Assembly (NCBI GenBank): GCA_000746015.1
Contig: JQKK01000019.1
Span: forward strand, 1-64,000
Direction of reading: 5' to 3'
DNA: 64,000 nucleotides
DNA from: Lachnospiraceae bacterium MA2020
Lineage (GTDB): Bacteria > Bacillota > Clostridia > Lachnospirales > Lachnospiraceae
The translations under genes were made by a program, and so were the position numbers. The notes below the pieces were generated by a model that was given only the letters and a program-made list of their open reading frames with translations, did not search any database and had not been told where the DNA came from. How positions within the stretch are numbered: the first letter of the stretch is position 1; every line of letters begins with the position of its first letter. Positions 14,415 to 22,719 of this stretch are shown here, piece after piece.

Positions 14415-14858
14415 TCAGGCAACCATAGTTACTTCCAACTTACGCTTAACTTTCTTTAATTCATATCCAAGATATGTGATAGGATAAGTGTCGATCTTAA
14501 TCTCTATAAGTCGTGAAATGATCTTGTTATACTCTTTTCTATCGGATGGCTTCATAGAAACACCATCTGTAATACCTGAATCAATCTGTCTTTTTGAAGC
14601 CCCGGATTTGATAAGTATATCCAGAGCTCTTTTTCTGAGGGCTTCTTTTTCAGATATGAGCTCCTTAAGCATAGGGGTTATAAAATCTTTGCTTATGCTT
14701 TCAACATATGCAGGGTCACTAAGGTCAATATCGCGTGCCTCAAGTTCAACACGTATCATTTTCTGGATGTTCTGAATTGAATCATCGTTTCCAGTCTCTT
14801 TTATATCTTTAAGAATATCAAGTAGTGTATTTTTATCCTTTTCGGTTATAGCCATCAT
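14415..14858 (-). CDS. unidentified helical protein, 147 residues
   Basis: A leftward gene with a good AAGGAG-TTTTT ribosome-binding site before ATG. The protein is helical and charged: EKDKNTLLDILKDIKETGND, RVELEARDIDLSDPAYV, RLIEIKIDTYPITYLGYELK. No membrane segment, signal or catalytic motif is visible. I do not recognise the family. It faces the divergent GNAT gene at 15035, and the 176-base gap contains promoters for both. Confidence 0.6.
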   Translation of the reverse strand: MMAITEKDKNTLLDILKDIKETGNDDSIQNIQKMIRVELEARDIDLSDPAYVESISKDFITPMLKELISEKEALRKRALDILIKSGASKRQIDSGITDGVSMKPSDRKEYNKIISRLIEIKIDTYPITYLGYELKKVKRKLEVTMVA

Positions 14859-14981
14859 AAAAACTCCTTATAAAACTTATGCTAATCTATTGTATACAAA
14901 ACTGTAATAACCAACTAAAAATTATACTTAATGACATGCAATACGGCAAGTTCTATATTTAGTACATACGCTGAAAATGAG

Positions 14982-15009
14982 TTGCGCAAAATCTTTTTTA
15001 GTGTATAGT
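14982..15009 (+). promoter_or_regulatory. candidate promoter for the GNAT gene at 15035
   Basis: TTGCGC (14982-14987) and TATAGT (15004-15009) are 16 bases apart, leaving a short leader with AAAGGCGG before ATG 15035. Confidence 0.45.
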
Positions 15010-15034
15010 ATAAAACTATAGAAAGGCGGAAAAT

Positions 15035-15604
15035 ATGGACAATAAAATAATTATCAGAGATGCAAGATTAGATGATGCCAAAAGACTTGTAGAAATATAT
15101 GACTACTATGTAAAAAACACGGCTATAACTTTTGAATATGAGACTCCATCTGTTGATGAGTTCAGATCAAGGATGGAAGGCATTATGGAGCGTTATCCGT
15201 ATCTTGTTATTGAAAATGAAGGAAAAATCTTAGGCTATGCTTACGCAAGAGCTTTTGTGGGAAGGGCTGCCTATGACTGGTCATGTGAGATGACTATTTA
15301 TCTTGACCATGATGAGAGAAAGAGTGGCATGGGACGAAAACTCTATGAAGCGATGGAGGATGCTCTTAAGAAGATGGGCATTATCAATCTTTATGCATGT
15401 ATAGGATATCCGGAGAAAGAAGATGAGCATTTAACTGCAAACAGCGCGGAATTTCATGAGCATCTTGGCTACAAGCTTGTGGGTAACTTTTATAAATGCG
15501 GTTACAAGTTTGGACGCTGGTATAACATGGTTTGGATGGAGAAACTTATCGGAAAACATGAGGAAGATCAGCCGGCGATAAAGAAGTATTCAGAAGTAAA
15601 ATAA
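15035..15604 (+). CDS. GNAT acetyltransferase, phosphinothricin-acetyltransferase-like
   Basis: The 189-residue protein resembles the PAT/YncA subgroup: RDARLDDAKRLVEIYDYYV at the start, TAITFEYETPSVDEF, GYAYARAFVGRAAYDWSCEMTIYL, and acetyl-CoA loop RKSGMGRKLYEAM. It ends with FHEHLGYKLVGNFYKCGYKFGRWYNMVWM. Chromosomal members often detoxify methionine derivatives or related amino-acid analogues. The real substrate is unknown. It lies just upstream of the flagellar cluster but on its own promoter. Confidence 0.88.
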   Translation: MDNKIIIRDARLDDAKRLVEIYDYYVKNTAITFEYETPSVDEFRSRMEGIMERYPYLVIENEGKILGYAYARAFVGRAAYDWSCEMTIYLDHDERKSGMGRKLYEAMEDALKKMGIINLYACIGYPEKEDEHLTANSAEFHEHLGYKLVGNFYKCGYKFGRWYNMVWMEKLIGKHEEDQPAIKKYSEVK

Positions 15605-15647
15605 TATCAGATCCTTAACATGTATTCTATAAAGTACATGATTGACA

Positions 15648-15674
15648 TAAATTAAAGCTTTATTTGACCGATAA
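15648..15674 (+). promoter_or_regulatory. sigma-28 (flagellar) promoter
   Basis: TAAA (15648-15651), 15 bases, then ACCGATAA (15667-15674), nearly exact to the sigma-28 consensus TAAA-N15-GCCGATAA. It lies 51 bases upstream of the flagellin start. Confidence 0.85.
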
Positions 15675-15725
15675 TAATTGTAGATTCAATTGTTTTTTAT
15701 GGTAGTACATGTTGGAGGGATTCGT

Positions 15726-17600
15726 ATGGGTAGTTTGGCTAATTCTGTCAAAAATAATATGACCGCAAGGTTTACTGACAGAAGTATAAACATAAGTAAA
15801 AATGCAAGGACGAAGTCCACTGAGAAATTGGCGTCAGGCTACAGAGTCAATCGGTCAGCTGATGATGCGGCAGGATTGTCAATCTCAGAACAGACAAGGA
15901 GACTTGTCAGAGGTCTTGGCAAAGGATGTGAGAACATCAAGGAAGGTATCAGCCTTGTCAAGACTGCAGAGGGTGCCTTAAATGAAGTAGAGGACATGCT
16001 GCAGAGAATGAATGAGCTCACGGTCAGAGGACTCACGGGTACAATGTCTAATCAGGACAGGCGTTATATCCAGGAAGAAATTGACAGACTTTACGATGAG
16101 ATAATCAGAGTCGCAGATACGACAGAGTATAATGAGATGCCGGTATTGCAGGGCAATCCGACAAAGCTGATGACAAGAGAGGTGGATCCGCCAAGGATTG
16201 ATAAGGTCCCTGTACCTACACCGGCAACGGGATTACCGTCTTCAATCACGGTTAATGGCACTGCTCTTACGCCGGGAGCAAGCCAAAAAACTGTTCTTAT
16301 GGGTACTCTGGGTGTTAGTGTGATTAATAATAACTCTGTAACACAGCCATCCGGAGTTGATACTGCATGGACAACAATAAATGGTTCTAATCAATCTAAA
16401 GATAACTGGTCATCAACTCTTGCAGATAATTATGGCCTGTATTTAGATTTTTCCGGGCTTGCATCGATAACCGGTACAGAAGAAGATGGTACTCCTAAAA
16501 TATATACAGAGCTGGAAAAGATGATCGGAAATGGCTTCTATACGACATGTAATACTTGTAGTACAAGGTATCAGGTTGGCTTTTATAAAGGGGATGTAAG
16601 CGATTATAACTTTGGGTCTTACGACAGTACTACGGCTAAGGTAAATCTTGATTCTCTTTTGACCAAGGCTGCTGATCCAACTGCAGATCCGGCAGAGATA
16701 GCTAAGGAGCTTGTAACGAAGGTGGCAGATGCAGCTAAAAGTAAAATGAGTTCTCATTATTCGAGGGTTGCAACTACTGATTCGGATCCTTATAAGCTGT
16801 TTGTATATGATTTTAGAGATGACAGTTCCCACGATCAGGGATATATTAATCGAAAAAATCTTCAAGGTAAAATTGGAAGTATAGAGGGAACAATTACTGT
16901 ATATAGGTTTGACGAGATTACATCTGAGCAATACTATGGCAAGGCTGCTTTGAATATCCAGCATAGTGCTGATGCACCGGATAATACTCAGATCAATCTT
17001 CCAGAACTTAAGAAAATATTTGATATATACAGCAGCTATGGATATGCGACAATAAAGGACTCCTTAACCCTGCAGAAGTATATTCCGGCTCATGATGAGC
17101 AGGATGATCCGGTTAAAGTGCCAACAGGAAATATAATACATCATCCTGCAGAGAGTGGGGAAACTCCTATATATGAAACTGAAGTTTATTACGAAAATGG
17201 AGAAAGAAGGACCAGACAGGTACAGGTAGGAACAAAACCGTGGTCAAAAGAAGCATGGGATGAAGAAGAAATGGAGACTGTTCCAGGCGAAATCCATCAT
17301 ATCCCTGACTGGTACGGTGATCTCAACTATCCTATGATAGATGTCCTTAAGGATCTGATAGGTCAGGTGAGCAAACTCAGAGTCGATCTGGGTGCACAGC
17401 AAAACCAGCTTGAGCATTCATTGAGAGAAAATGAAGTAGCTAAAGAGGAGCATACAGCTAACGAGACTAAGCAGAGGGATCTTGATGTACCTACAGAGAT
17501 GGTCAATTTCTCCTGCAGAAATATAGCATCACAGGCGGGTGAGTCTATCATGGCTCAGTCCAGTAAAATAAATAATACAGTATTAAAGATGCTGCCATAA
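15726..17600 (+). CDS. flagellin with large insert domain
   Basis: The protein has 624 residues from ATG 15726, chosen because GGAGGGA stands just before it. The N-terminal D0/D1 flagellin domain (KLASGYRVNRSADDAAGLSIS … GISLVKTAEGALNEVEDMLQRM) and the C-terminal one (EMVNFSCRNIASQAGESIMAQS) frame about 380 residues of variable surface domain. That insert holds a pair of cysteines, C275 and C278 (TTCNTCSTRYQVGFYKGD), which is unusual for a flagellin. The first residues, MGSLANSVKNNMTARF, differ from the canonical MRINHN-type start, so it may be a minor or specialised filament subunit. It is driven by a sigma-28 promoter and closed by a terminator. Confidence 0.92.
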   Translation: MGSLANSVKNNMTARFTDRSINISKNARTKSTEKLASGYRVNRSADDAAGLSISEQTRRLVRGLGKGCENIKEGISLVKTAEGALNEVEDMLQRMNELTVRGLTGTMSNQDRRYIQEEIDRLYDEIIRVADTTEYNEMPVLQGNPTKLMTREVDPPRIDKVPVPTPATGLPSSITVNGTALTPGASQKTVLMGTLGVSVINNNSVTQPSGVDTAWTTINGSNQSKDNWSSTLADNYGLYLDFSGLASITGTEEDGTPKIYTELEKMIGNGFYTTCNTCSTRYQVGFYKGDVSDYNFGSYDSTTAKVNLDSLLTKAADPTADPAEIAKELVTKVADAAKSKMSSHYSRVATTDSDPYKLFVYDFRDDSSHDQGYINRKNLQGKIGSIEGTITVYRFDEITSEQYYGKAALNIQHSADAPDNTQINLPELKKIFDIYSSYGYATIKDSLTLQKYIPAHDEQDDPVKVPTGNIIHHPAESGETPIYETEVYYENGERRTRQVQVGTKPWSKEAWDEEEMETVPGEIHHIPDWYGDLNYPMIDVLKDLIGQVSKLRVDLGAQQNQLEHSLRENEVAKEEHTANETKQRDLDVPTEMVNFSCRNIASQAGESIMAQSSKINNTVLKMLP

Positions 17601-17604
17601 GTAT

Positions 17605-17639
17605 AAGTGCCCAAGGGAGAGATCCCTAGGGCACTTTTT
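17605..17639 (+). terminator. rho-independent terminator after flagellin
   Basis: AAGTGCCC (17605-17612) pairs with GGGCACTT (17629-17636), with inner AGGGA/TCCCT pairing, followed by TTT. Confidence 0.88.
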
Positions 17640-17686
17640 GTCAATCTTCATACATTATTTGTCATTCTTTTTTTCAATACAAAGGT

Positions 17687-17713
17687 TAAGAAATATCAAA
17701 ATGATACCGAAAT
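17687..17713 (+). promoter_or_regulatory. candidate sigma-28 promoter
   Basis: TAAG (17687-17690), 15 bases, ACCGAAAT (17706-17713). It is weaker than the first flagellin promoter but has the same spacing and the CCGA core, and lies 38 bases before the start at 17751. Confidence 0.6.
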
Positions 17714-17750
17714 AATAAGCAGAAAAGGTTATGCAAGAACGGAGTTTGGT

Positions 17751-20700
17751 ATGAAAATTTCTTTTGAACAGTTAGAAAATATAGAACAGAGTAGAGGCAG
17801 GCAGACAGGACGTGGTATAAGCAGTAAGGCGAACAATGCATATACTGTTTTCTCGGAAAAAAGTGCAGCATATGAAAGTGATAAAAGCGGAAAGTCAGTC
17901 TATGGCTTTAAGCCGGAAGGACACGAGGAGAGGAAAGATCTGTCGGATAGATTGGCAGAAGCTGAAAACTATGATGCAAATACTGCTCACAGATATATGG
18001 CGGTCATGTCAAATACGATGTCAGAAGATGACTTTTCAGAGCTTGTAAAAGATGGCTATGATCCCGGGAAAATGCCTGTTGGAGAAGCCGTTACAAGTCT
18101 TGACAGGATAAAGGTCGTGCTTGCAAAGAGTGGAAAAGTTGTTAAAGGCTTTAATGATGATATAGATGTAGATGTTGCAAAAGAAGTCACCGGAAGCACT
18201 ACCATGGCAAACTCTATAGCAAATGCCGGTAAAACAGCAAGGTCGATCAGTAAAACAGATATTTCAGAAAAAGAAGTATTGAATAAAGACATGCCGGATA
18301 AGGGCATTACAAATAAGGAAATCACATATAAAAATATATATGATAAAAGTGCTGCAGATACACCTAATACAATTAATCAGGCAGATAAAAAAGATATAGC
18401 AGAAGCATTGAAAAATGCAGACCTTCCAGAGAGCGAATGGAACCTCTGGGAAGTGGAAAAAGCTCTGGATAAAGTGCGTGAGATCGAGCCGCTTAGTCAG
18501 TCAACAGTACTGTACATGACTAAAAATGAGCTTGAGCCTACTATCCAGAATGTATTTGAAGCACAGTATTCTGCAGGAAGTGTGCTGCCGACAAATACCG
18601 GTAAATATTTCGAAGCTGATAATACCGGATACATGGTCACTGCTACTAATGCTGAAGATCTGTCGGGAATACGGGACCAGATAAATGCGATAATCAGAAA
18701 GTCAGGATTTTTAATAAACGATGATACTGTAAAGGATGCACAGTGGTTGGTGCAGAACGGAGTTCCGCTGACTGAAGTGACCTTTCAGCTATATGAAGAT
18801 ATGAAGTCTGTTGTCTTTCCGCTTGATGAATCGATTGTTCTCAGTGAGATAACCGATGCAATGTCAAACGGATACAAGGCAACAGATGCATATCTCATCA
18901 AGAATTACAGAACAGTAAAAAGCGAGAGACTGCTTGAAGAAACACGTCTCAAGATGACGCATGAAGCAAATAATTCGATGCTTGAAGGTGATTATTTCCT
19001 TGATACATCTGAGCTTGAAAATAAAGTAGATAACCTGAAGATAAAGGAAAATAATTACTACAGAGCTGTATTTGGAGACTCTCCAAAGCGGAATCTAAAC
19101 GTAAGACAGAGTGCTGCATTGTATGAAAAGACACTTAGTACGGTAAGCGATGTAAAGCAGATGCCTGTGGAACTCATCGGTAAGCTTGATACTAATGAGA
19201 AGGTCACACTTGAATCCATCGAGAGAGCAGGCCGTCCTCTTAAGGAAAAGTATGATGCTGCGAATAAAACTTACGAGACAGTTGGAACCGACGTCAGAGA
19301 AGATCTTGGTGACAACATACAAAAAGCTTTCAGGAATGTTGATAAATTACTTGAGGATATCGGATACGAGATAACATCTGATAATCAGAGAGCTGTCAGG
19401 ATACTTGGATATAACAGTATGGAGATCACTCCGGAGAATATTGAAAAGGTCCGGAGCCTTGATATCCAGGTTCGAGGTATCATTGAAAAAATGACACCTG
19501 CAACAACGATAAATATCATCAAGAATCGTATGAATCCTCTTGAAATGAGTCTTGATGAAATTTCTGATGTTGTAACAAAGAATAATAATGATGGTTCAAC
19601 GGGATCTGAAGGATATGCAAAATTCCTGCTTCAGCTCGAGAAAAATAATGAGATCACAGACGAAGAGGCAACTTCATATATTGGAATATACAGACTTTTC
19701 CATGCTATAGAAAAATCAGATGGAGCTGTGATCGGAAGTCTTTTGAACGCTGACAGAGATCTTACTGTAAAAAATCTTTTGGGCGAGATAAGAAACAAGA
19801 GACGACAGGGCAAGGTGGATTACACACTTGATAAGGATTTTGCAGGAGTTGATGAGACAGAAAAAGAAGAAGATTTTAAAATCGATGTGCAGATAAATGC
19901 TGCATTTAATCAGGACTATTTAAGACATGCTTCAAAAGAAGTGTATGAAAAACTCGATGCAAATGTACTTCATAATTCTAATATCACTGAGGATACAACT
20001 GTTTATGAGCTTCTGGATATATTGAGAGAGGCAAGTATAGAGGATGCGGAACTTGGAAAACTTGAGTTTGAAAGGGTTTTGGAAGACCTCAAAAAAGCAA
20101 GTGACGCAGACAACAGGATATATCAGCTGCTTGAATACTTTGATGTAGATATCACAGCAGACAATGTAAATGCGGTCAATGAGATGATAAAAGACCGTAT
20201 GAATGCTTATGCTGATATGTACAAAAAGGCTATTTTTAAGGAAAAACAGCTTCTTGAAGAAAAGGTCAGACAAGTACATGAAGCATTTGAAGAAGAGGAT
20301 ACTGAACAAAAGGTCAAAGGTGCATATGAGGAATTTGCAGAAGCTGCAGAGGAAGTGCTGGCAAATGAGGAAATTGAGGCAGTAAGTTTCAAGGAGCTCA
20401 GAGCAATCCAAAAGATGCATAAGAGATTGTCGGTATCAAGACAATTGGCCCAGAGTGAAAACTATGAGGTACCGATATTTATGGATGGGCAGCTGACAAC
20501 CATGAATCTGAAGATCGTACATGGTTTCTTAAAAAGCCGTGTAGATATATCTATGGAATGCGAGAGCCTCGGTAAAGTAAATGCAGCCTTTACTATCAAG
20601 GATAACAGTGTAGAAGGTGCTATAGCGATAGATTATAGAGAAGCTTTTGGTATATGGTATGACATCGGGGAAGCTGTCAGAGAAAGATTGGAAGAAGAAA

Positions 20701-20873
20701 ATTTTGAAGTTTTAAATGTAGGGGTTATGTTTGAGAATAAATTGACCGATAAGATATTTGACGAAACAATTATTGGTAATGAGAATTTCAGAGCTGACAG
20801 TGTAGAGCTTTACAAAGTGGCCAAGTCGTTTATATCTGTTATAACCAGCTTAGATAGGAATGTAAGAACATGA
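17751..20873 (+). CDS. giant flagellar-cluster protein with FliK-like C-terminus
   Basis: The protein has 1040 residues from ATG 17751 (GGAG at 17741). The longer frame would start inside the preceding terminator and is rejected. It is soluble and strongly helical, with coiled-coil and charged segments throughout. The C-terminal part (about 920-1020: MNLKIVHG, VDISMECESLGKVNAAFTIK, EEENFEVLNVGVMF) has the pattern of the hook-length-control FliK C-domain, with alternating strands ending in a VxVMF-type strand. I believe it belongs to the DUF6240 group of lachnospiral flagellar proteins. It lies between two flagellins under a sigma-28-type promoter, so a secreted late flagellar role (ruler, or filament/hook assembly) is likely but unproven. 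Confidence 0.65.
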   Translation: MKISFEQLENIEQSRGRQTGRGISSKANNAYTVFSEKSAAYESDKSGKSVYGFKPEGHEERKDLSDRLAEAENYDANTAHRYMAVMSNTMSEDDFSELVKDGYDPGKMPVGEAVTSLDRIKVVLAKSGKVVKGFNDDIDVDVAKEVTGSTTMANSIANAGKTARSISKTDISEKEVLNKDMPDKGITNKEITYKNIYDKSAADTPNTINQADKKDIAEALKNADLPESEWNLWEVEKALDKVREIEPLSQSTVLYMTKNELEPTIQNVFEAQYSAGSVLPTNTGKYFEADNTGYMVTATNAEDLSGIRDQINAIIRKSGFLINDDTVKDAQWLVQNGVPLTEVTFQLYEDMKSVVFPLDESIVLSEITDAMSNGYKATDAYLIKNYRTVKSERLLEETRLKMTHEANNSMLEGDYFLDTSELENKVDNLKIKENNYYRAVFGDSPKRNLNVRQSAALYEKTLSTVSDVKQMPVELIGKLDTNEKVTLESIERAGRPLKEKYDAANKTYETVGTDVREDLGDNIQKAFRNVDKLLEDIGYEITSDNQRAVRILGYNSMEITPENIEKVRSLDIQVRGIIEKMTPATTINIIKNRMNPLEMSLDEISDVVTKNNNDGSTGSEGYAKFLLQLEKNNEITDEEATSYIGIYRLFHAIEKSDGAVIGSLLNADRDLTVKNLLGEIRNKRRQGKVDYTLDKDFAGVDETEKEEDFKIDVQINAAFNQDYLRHASKEVYEKLDANVLHNSNITEDTTVYELLDILREASIEDAELGKLEFERVLEDLKKASDADNRIYQLLEYFDVDITADNVNAVNEMIKDRMNAYADMYKKAIFKEKQLLEEKVRQVHEAFEEEDTEQKVKGAYEEFAEAAEEVLANEEIEAVSFKELRAIQKMHKRLSVSRQLAQSENYEVPIFMDGQLTTMNLKIVHGFLKSRVDISMECESLGKVNAAFTIKDNSVEGAIAIDYREAFGIWYDIGEAVRERLEEENFEVLNVGVMFENKLTDKIFDETIIGNENFRADSVELYKVAKSFISVITSLDRNVRT

Positions 20874-20883
20874 GGAGGAGCTT

Positions 20884-22089
20884 ATGAGGATAAACAGCAA
20901 CAAAACAGCATTTATTACGTATAATTCACTAAATGTGAATGAAAGGCTGCTTGCAAACTCCAGTCGAAAGCTGGCATCCGGATTTAAGATCAATGTGGCA
21001 GGTGATGATCCGACGGGATACGCTATCTCAGGAAGAATGAGACAGCAGCTGAGTGATATTGAGAGATGTATGACAAATGCAACGACTGGCAAGTCTCTTT
21101 GTGAGACTGCTGACGCAGCACTTTCTGAGATTGACAGTATAGTTCAGAGGCTTAATGAACTTGCAGTAAAGGCTGCAAACGGTTCTCTTAAAGATACTGA
21201 CAGACAGACCATACAGGAAGAGGCAGATCAGCTTACAAAAGAAATAAAGAGGATTGCGAATACTGCTGAACTGAATTCTCAGAAGATATTTGATGGAACA
21301 TTTGTTAATAAAGGTTATACCGATAACAAAGATGTTCAGGTTGTTAGATACAGCGATAAGACTGAGATCAAGACATATACTGGCGTACAGTTAAATGAAA
21401 CTGATGCAGGAGATAAGATAACTATTGAGTGCCAGGGTTTCCCTGATGGAGTAACAACTACAATGACATTTGATTATCCTAAATATGTAGATGAGGAGCT
21501 TGATACAGATCCCGATAAGCAAAAAGTGTATGAAGGAGTTTATACAGATGATTCGGGCAAGGGAACACTGAAGGTGGCAGAAGATGGTTCACATTATATA
21601 ACCATCAATGGCGAGAATGGAGAGTCAATAACGTTTAAGCTTAGCAATAGTGCTGTAGGCGGTAGTAATACTTTTGATTGCACTCTTACCGGTCAGGGAG
21701 CTATGAGGATACAGGTGGGACCAAATATCGAAGAGTATATCAGCATGGAACTGCCGGAGATGTCTCTTACTTCACTTGATCTTGATGGTCTTTACATGAC
21801 AACACAGGAAGGTGCACAGGCAGCTATTGATAAGGTTAAATACGCTCTTTCTTATGTGACAAGTGCCCGTTCAAAGATAGGTGCATATCAGAACAGAATC
21901 GAGCAGTCATTGAGTTATCTGGATGCATCTAATGAAAATCTGACTCAGACATATTCAAGAATTCTTGATACGGATATGGCAGAGGAGATGGTCAACTATA
22001 CAAACTCACAGATACTCGTACAGGCAGCGACTTCAATATTGGCTCAGGCCAATAAAGAACCTCAGCAGGCTCTGGAATTATTGCAGTAA
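20884..22089 (+). CDS. flagellin
   Basis: The 401-residue flagellin has the canonical ends: MRINSNKTAFITYNSLNVNER…KLASGFKINVAGDDPTGYAIS at the N-terminus and DMAEEMVNYTNSQILVQAATSILAQANKEPQQALELL at the C-terminus. A variable domain of about 170 residues lies between. GPTGYAISG-type wording departs from the usual DDAAGLAIS motif (here DDPTGYAIS), as in the FlgL-like or minor flagellin group. AGGAGGAGC gives a strong start ten bases after the giant gene, so the two are co-transcribed. FliS follows, presumably its chaperone. Confidence 0.92.
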   Translation: MRINSNKTAFITYNSLNVNERLLANSSRKLASGFKINVAGDDPTGYAISGRMRQQLSDIERCMTNATTGKSLCETADAALSEIDSIVQRLNELAVKAANGSLKDTDRQTIQEEADQLTKEIKRIANTAELNSQKIFDGTFVNKGYTDNKDVQVVRYSDKTEIKTYTGVQLNETDAGDKITIECQGFPDGVTTTMTFDYPKYVDEELDTDPDKQKVYEGVYTDDSGKGTLKVAEDGSHYITINGENGESITFKLSNSAVGGSNTFDCTLTGQGAMRIQVGPNIEEYISMELPEMSLTSLDLDGLYMTTQEGAQAAIDKVKYALSYVTSARSKIGAYQNRIEQSLSYLDASNENLTQTYSRILDTDMAEEMVNYTNSQILVQAATSILAQANKEPQQALELLQ

Positions 22090-22138
22090 ATATACATAAT
22101 AACATGGATGTAATTATGATAAGAGGAGGAGAATACTT

Positions 22139-22603
22139 ATGACAGACGAGAGGAAACAGGAGTACACAAGAAGGATCGCACAGGCAAACAGAACTGAGGT
22201 TGTAGTTATCACGTATGAGATAGCACTTGACTATCTGGCAGATGCACGTGCGGCAGCGGATAATGATTCTTTTGATGAAAGTGTAAGAAAGGCTAAGAAG
22301 TGTGTAGAGCAGCTCAGGGATGCACTTGATATGAATTATGCAAATATCTCTGTACCACTGGCAAATCTCTATAATTATGTCACACTTCAGATGGACAAGG
22401 CAGTCATGAAAGAAGACCAGAATTATCTTGATGACTGTGAGATGGTTCTTAAGAGCATGCACGAGACTTTCCAGGAGGTTGCAAAGCAGGATACTTCGGA
22501 TCCGATGATGGCTAATTCTGAGATGGTATACAGTGGGCTTACATACGGTAAAAATGGAGCAAACGAAAATCTTTCCGGAGTAAACAGAGGAATGATGGCA
22601 TGA
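22139..22603 (+). CDS. fliS: flagellar export chaperone FliS
   Basis: The 154-residue helical protein matches FliS: EYTRRIAQANRTEVVVITYEIALDYL at the start, RKAKKCVEQLRDALDMNY, and PLANLYNYVTLQMDKAVM. FliS binds the flagellin C-terminus in the cytosol to prevent early polymerisation. The usual length is about 125-135 residues. Here a glycine/asparagine-rich tail (YGKNGANENLSGVNRGMM) is added. GAGGAGGAG lies before ATG. It follows the flagellin by 49 bases and ends at a terminator, closing the flagellar unit. Confidence 0.85.
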   Translation: MTDERKQEYTRRIAQANRTEVVVITYEIALDYLADARAAADNDSFDESVRKAKKCVEQLRDALDMNYANISVPLANLYNYVTLQMDKAVMKEDQNYLDDCEMVLKSMHETFQEVAKQDTSDPMMANSEMVYSGLTYGKNGANENLSGVNRGMMA

Positions 22604-22622
22604 TGAATTGTATACGCAATAA

Positions 22623-22655
22623 ATTGGCGGTAGGTAATGCCTACCGTCAATTTTT
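22623..22655 (+). terminator. rho-independent terminator after fliS
   Basis: ATTGGCGGTAGG (22623-22634) pairs with CCTACCGTCAAT (22640-22651) with one G-U, followed by TTTT. Confidence 0.9.
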
Positions 22656-22719
22656 GTGCTAGAATAAAAACAGATAATTTGAAGGAAATGAACAGGTATA
22701 TTAGAGAGGAAAGAAGGGA

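Noticed and set aside
17607-17750. Upstream extension of the giant flagellar-cluster protein
   Set aside because: It would start inside the flagellin terminator and run through the candidate sigma-28 promoter; ATG 17751 has a proper GGAG.
19932-20420. 162-codon minus-strand frame inside the giant protein gene
   Set aside because: Cysteine/phenylalanine-rich antisense of a helical charged protein; no start signal.
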